Below are positions 28,924 through 30,978 of a stretch of 30,978 nucleotides of DNA, one piece after another. Within the stretch, counting starts at the first letter, position 1. The number at the start of each line of letters is the position of its first letter. The notes beneath the pieces were generated by a model that was given only the letters and a program-made list of their open reading frames with translations, was not told the origin of the DNA and did not search any database. The translations under genes and the position numbers were made by a program. This DNA comes from a virus. Location of the stretch: positions 1-30,978 of IMG/VR virus record IMGVR_UViG_3300024934_000003, one strand, 5' to 3'.

Positions 28924-28959
28924 ACGCCGTTTTTTCCGTTTAAAATCGGCGTTTTTTTT
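28924..28959 (+). terminator. Rho-independent terminator after dam
   Basis: ACGCCG (28924-28929) pairs with CGGCGT (28947-28952) and is followed directly by a run of eight T residues. It would end the rightward phage transcript. Confidence 0.72.
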
Positions 28960-28968
28960 ATTTTCGCT

Positions 28969-29181
28969 ATGCGAAAGTTAATTTATTTTTTGCGTTTCGT
29001 TTTATTCTGTATCATTCCGTTTCATTTCATTTATCTCACGGTATTGCTTTTAAATATCTCACTCCCTGTCACCAAGCAACTTTATGCTCGATTGGGGTTC
29101 GCGGTCGAAGAAGCCCAAATACCGTATGAACGCATGGTTTGGTATCCCGCTTCCGTCGGCATTTTCAGTATGGGTAACTAA
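28969..29181 (+). CDS. Small AT-rich membrane protein at the prophage edge
   Basis: I choose ATG 28969; the frame begins at 28921, but that part overlaps the terminator. The 70-residue product has one long hydrophobic region (LIYFLRFVLFCIIPFHFIYL, then TVLLLNISL) and a polar C-terminus. It is more AT-rich than the phage genes and has no clear ribosome site. It could be a cargo gene, a host remnant or a chance frame. Confidence 0.38.
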   Translation: MRKLIYFLRFVLFCIIPFHFIYLTVLLLNISLPVTKQLYARLGFAVEEAQIPYERMVWYPASVGIFSMGN

Positions 29182-29306
29182 CGCAGGCAACTTTTTAGCC
29201 GGGTGGAGGTGGCTTGTAATTTGGCAAGAACCTGTCTAAGGTCCTGTGTTTATTCGTGTTTCGGCTGATTCAATAAGATCTGTTCATTAAGACCGTAGAA
29301 AGCTAA
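29182..29306. other. Probable prophage/host junction region
   Basis: This gap separates the last phage-like gene from clear host genes on the minus strand. A transposable phage would end here with a short target-site duplication. I cannot place the exact end; GTGTTTCGGCTGATTCA at 29254-29270 is weakly reminiscent of a transposase end-binding site, but nothing in the window provides a matching partner. Confidence 0.4.
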
Positions 29307-30281
29307 TCAACCATTATGATCCGCGCTGTTTAAGCGCAGTTGCTCCAGCAATTGATAATGCTTATTCATCCAGCGGAACGTCAGTTCCAAAATATGCGCA
29401 TCGGCGGCGGCGCGTTTTTCGGCGCTATCGGGATGAAACGCGGTATCGCGCTGCTTTGAATGACGCCCGGCTACTGCGCTGAGATGGTCGGTGCCTAGAC
29501 CGGTCAAATCCAGGCCAAAATGGGCCGCCAGCTTGCTCTCCAGCGCTTCCGGCAATTCCGAGTAATTCAGCAGCAGACCATTGCCGTGGCGCTCCACGGC
29601 CTGCCGGGCTTGGTCCATAATGACCGATAAAACCCAGGCGCCGTGGCCTAGCGAATGGTTCATTACTTCATCGGGCGGTTGCATGCCGTGTCCGGTCATA
29701 GAACCCGGCACCAAGTGCCAGCCGGGCATCCGCTGGTGCGACACTAGCACCTCCACCGGGTCTCGATACACAAATACCCAAGGTGTGCCGGGGAAGGCAG
29801 TCAACAAGCGATCGATATGAACCATATGCCAGCAATCGGTTTTCAGGAAAAGTTGACGGTCGCTTTCTCGGCGAGGCTGTCCCAAGGCGGCGAGCAGCGC
29901 CCGCACCGTCTCCGTATCGCTATAGGGTTTCGGCCATTGCAGTAATGTGTCCAACGGTTCGGGCTCGGACAGTACCACGCTGTCCGGCAAAGCGGTCAGC
30001 CATTGGGCCGCTAAAGTGGAGCCGCAACGGCTCATATGGAACACCATGCCTTTCAGCGGCAAGCCGGGATGACTCTGTGCGCGCTCCAGCAGCAAATCCA
30101 GCCCGCTTTGCCGTCGAAGCAACCGGTTGAACGGCCTGGATGCCAATTTTTGCAATGTGTCCTGACAAAACGGCTCAGTGAAGCGCTCCCGGCCCATGTA
30201 GCCCCAGTCCAGCGTAGGTTGATTGTCGCGGATCGACAAAAACAGAGGAATCCATCCGGAAAGTGCATCCAAGGGCGTCAT
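29307..30281 (-). CDS. Sulfotransferase family protein (host)
   Basis: The 324-residue protein has both PAPS-binding elements of sulfotransferases: the 5'-phosphosulfate loop SRCGSTL at 84-90 (GMVFHMSRCGSTLAAQWL) and the 3'-phosphate region TPWVFVYRDPVEVLVSHQRM (R173). It would transfer sulfate to a small molecule, sugar or peptide; the substrate is unknown. It overlaps the Nif11-like gene by four bases (ATGA), and both follow an aspartyl beta-hydroxylase gene on the same strand, so the three probably act on a common product. This marks the host chromosome. Confidence 0.82.
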   Translation of the reverse strand: MTPLDALSGWIPLFLSIRDNQPTLDWGYMGRERFTEPFCQDTLQKLASRPFNRLLRRQSGLDLLLERAQSHPGLPLKGMVFHMSRCGSTLAAQWLTALPDSVVLSEPEPLDTLLQWPKPYSDTETVRALLAALGQPRRESDRQLFLKTDCWHMVHIDRLLTAFPGTPWVFVYRDPVEVLVSHQRMPGWHLVPGSMTGHGMQPPDEVMNHSLGHGAWVLSVIMDQARQAVERHGNGLLLNYSELPEALESKLAAHFGLDLTGLGTDHLSAVAGRHSKQRDTAFHPDSAEKRAAADAHILELTFRWMNKHYQLLEQLRLNSADHNG

Positions 30282-30496
30282 GTCCGGTTCCTTTCGACCC
30301 AGGCTTTTCGTCCGGCGTGCATGGACTGTCGCACATCTTCATCTGTTAGAGCGTAGCCCTGGAGCGAGGCTAATTGCCGCACAGCGGCAATGAAATCATC
30401 GGGATCGGTTAAATTGAACAAGCGTTCATGCAGGGACGGAGTGTCGCGTATCGATTGGCGTAAGGCCTGAAAAGCGGGGTCGGATGTATCAGTCAT
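30278..30496 (-). CDS. Nif11-like short protein, possible RiPP leader-type precursor (host)
   Basis: The 72-residue protein has the Nif11 pattern: a helix ending LHERLFNLTDPDDFIAAVRQ followed by LASLQGYALTDEDVRQSM, and a short basic C-terminus. Nif11-type domains serve as leader peptides of some ribosomally made, modified peptides. Here no Cys- or Gly-rich core follows, so it may be a stand-alone Nif11 protein rather than a substrate. The ATG overlaps nothing upstream; its stop overlaps the sulfotransferase start. Confidence 0.65.
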   Translation of the reverse strand: MTDTSDPAFQALRQSIRDTPSLHERLFNLTDPDDFIAAVRQLASLQGYALTDEDVRQSMHAGRKAWVERNRT

Positions 30497-30637
30497 ATTT
30501 AGATATTAATGAAAGCGTGCCTGTTTTAGATCCCGAAGCTGGTAAAGAGACCTATGCGGGGCTGGGTTTGCAACCCCGTTTCTAACGTTTTTGCGATATT
30601 AGAGCAATGCGTAATATTTAACGAATGTAAACGTTTT

Positions 30638-30660
30638 GGACGGAATAACATGCCACGTCC
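30638..30660. repeat. Host intergenic hairpin repeat, related to the copy at 1974-1996
   Basis: The 23-base element pairs GGACG with CGTCC at its ends and matches the prophage copy at 18 of 23 positions. It lies just past the 3' end of the beta-hydroxylase gene. In the same gap, GGGTT and AACCC pair around TGC at about 30563-30576, another host-repeat-like stem. Confidence 0.4.
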
Positions 30661-30670
30661 GGCTTGTAGG

Positions 30671-30978
30671 CTATTTACCCAAAAGCAAAGTTCGCAGCCA
30701 ATCGTTTACAACGCAATCCAGCAGCATATGAATCCGTTCGGTCTTGCCCCGGTTGGAAAAGCTGTGCGGTTGGTTGAAGTCGGCGTACCAGCACTCGCCG
30801 GCGGCCCAATGCTGATCGATACCGGCTATGCGGCATTCCACATCCGGGTTTGTCGATACCACCACATGGATGCGCGCCTCGCCGTAATCTAAGCCCAGCA
30901 TAGGATCGCGATGCTCCTGGATAATCGCTCCCGGCCCCAGTCGCAGCAGCCGAACCGAGAGCAGCGGACAGCAAAAAT
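30671..30978 (-). CDS. Aspartyl/asparaginyl beta-hydroxylase, C-terminal part (runs off right edge)
   Basis: The frame is open from the right edge of the window. The visible C-terminal ~100 residues carry the family's iron/2-oxoglutarate core: RLLRLGPGAIIQEHRDP (iron-binding His), the GEARIHVVVSTNPDVECRI strand, AAGECWYADFNQPHSFSNRG with the second His, and a KTERIHMLLDCVVNDWL end. The N-terminal part lies outside. It is the upstream gene of the Nif11/sulfotransferase set. A role in hydroxylating Asp/Asn of a protein or peptide is inference. Confidence 0.8.
   Translation of the reverse strand, partial: FCCPLLSVRLLRLGPGAIIQEHRDPMLGLDYGEARIHVVVSTNPDVECRIAGIDQHWAAGECWYADFNQPHSFSNRGKTERIHMLLDCVVNDWLRTLLLGK

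Noticed and set aside
28921-28968. First 16 codons of the ORF ending at 29181
   Set aside because: They overlap the terminator hairpin and T-run after dam; a later ATG is more credible.

Overview
The window holds most of a Mu-like transposable prophage (about 1-29,200) and a short piece of host chromosome (about 29,300-30,978). The phage genes identify it: a DDE transposase with its AAA+ ATPase partner, a BcepMu gp16-type regulator, DUF3164, GemA, Mor, Mu gp27/gp28/gp29, MuF, Mu G-like, Com, Mu I-like protease/scaffold, major capsid protein, gp35-like and gp36-like proteins. The host flank encodes a partial aspartyl/asparaginyl beta-hydroxylase, a Nif11-like short protein and a sulfotransferase. 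That trio, roughly balanced base composition and dispersed hairpin repeats suggest a gammaproteobacterium, possibly a methanotroph (Methylococcales). The taxonomic guess is inference.

Layout. Positions 1-4,695 are a minus-strand head operon: protease/scaffold, capsid cement, major capsid, gp35-like, gp36-like, a small beta-rich protein, then a 354-residue protein whose C-terminus looks like the variable lectin of a diversity-generating retroelement (DGR). The reverse transcriptase and template repeat would lie left of position 1. Positions 4,696-6,247 are a control region with a candidate minus-strand promoter for the head operon, two small genes, the cI-like repressor and the early promoter/operator. 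Positions 6,248-16,959 are the rightward early/middle operon: small regulators, IclR-type HTH, transposase A, ATPase B, DUF3164, AlpA-like HTH, GemA, Mor. Positions 17,101-19,225 are an accessory block: a membrane-anchored HNH nuclease, a c4-like antisense RNA leader, a BRO-N antirepressor. Positions 19,352-21,250 are lysis (amidase, holin-like, nested spanins) plus small genes. Positions 21,243-27,868 are packaging and head assembly (gp26-like, small and large terminase, portal, a PPC-motif protein, MuF with a nuclease-like tail, G-like), followed by com-dam and a terminator near 28,950.

How they work together. The repressor and an operator inside the early promoter would decide lysogeny. 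Derepression gives the gp16-type regulator and transposition proteins, then Mor switches on later genes. The antirepressor with its structured leader is a second switch. Com and Dam form a coupled DNA-modification unit at the place where Mu-like phages often carry modification genes. The DGR protein would diversify receptor or surface binding.

The main surprises are: a DGR target within the head operon; Mu late gene order broken after G, with the rest of the head genes divergent on the other side of the early region; a stand-alone ORF resembling a segment of the transposase N-terminus; two minus-strand genes embedded in the plus-strand early operon; and a leader before the antirepressor with two identical apical loops and one complementary segment. 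No stretch longer than 300 bases lacks a gene. No CRISPR array, tRNA, rRNA or insertion sequence was seen.
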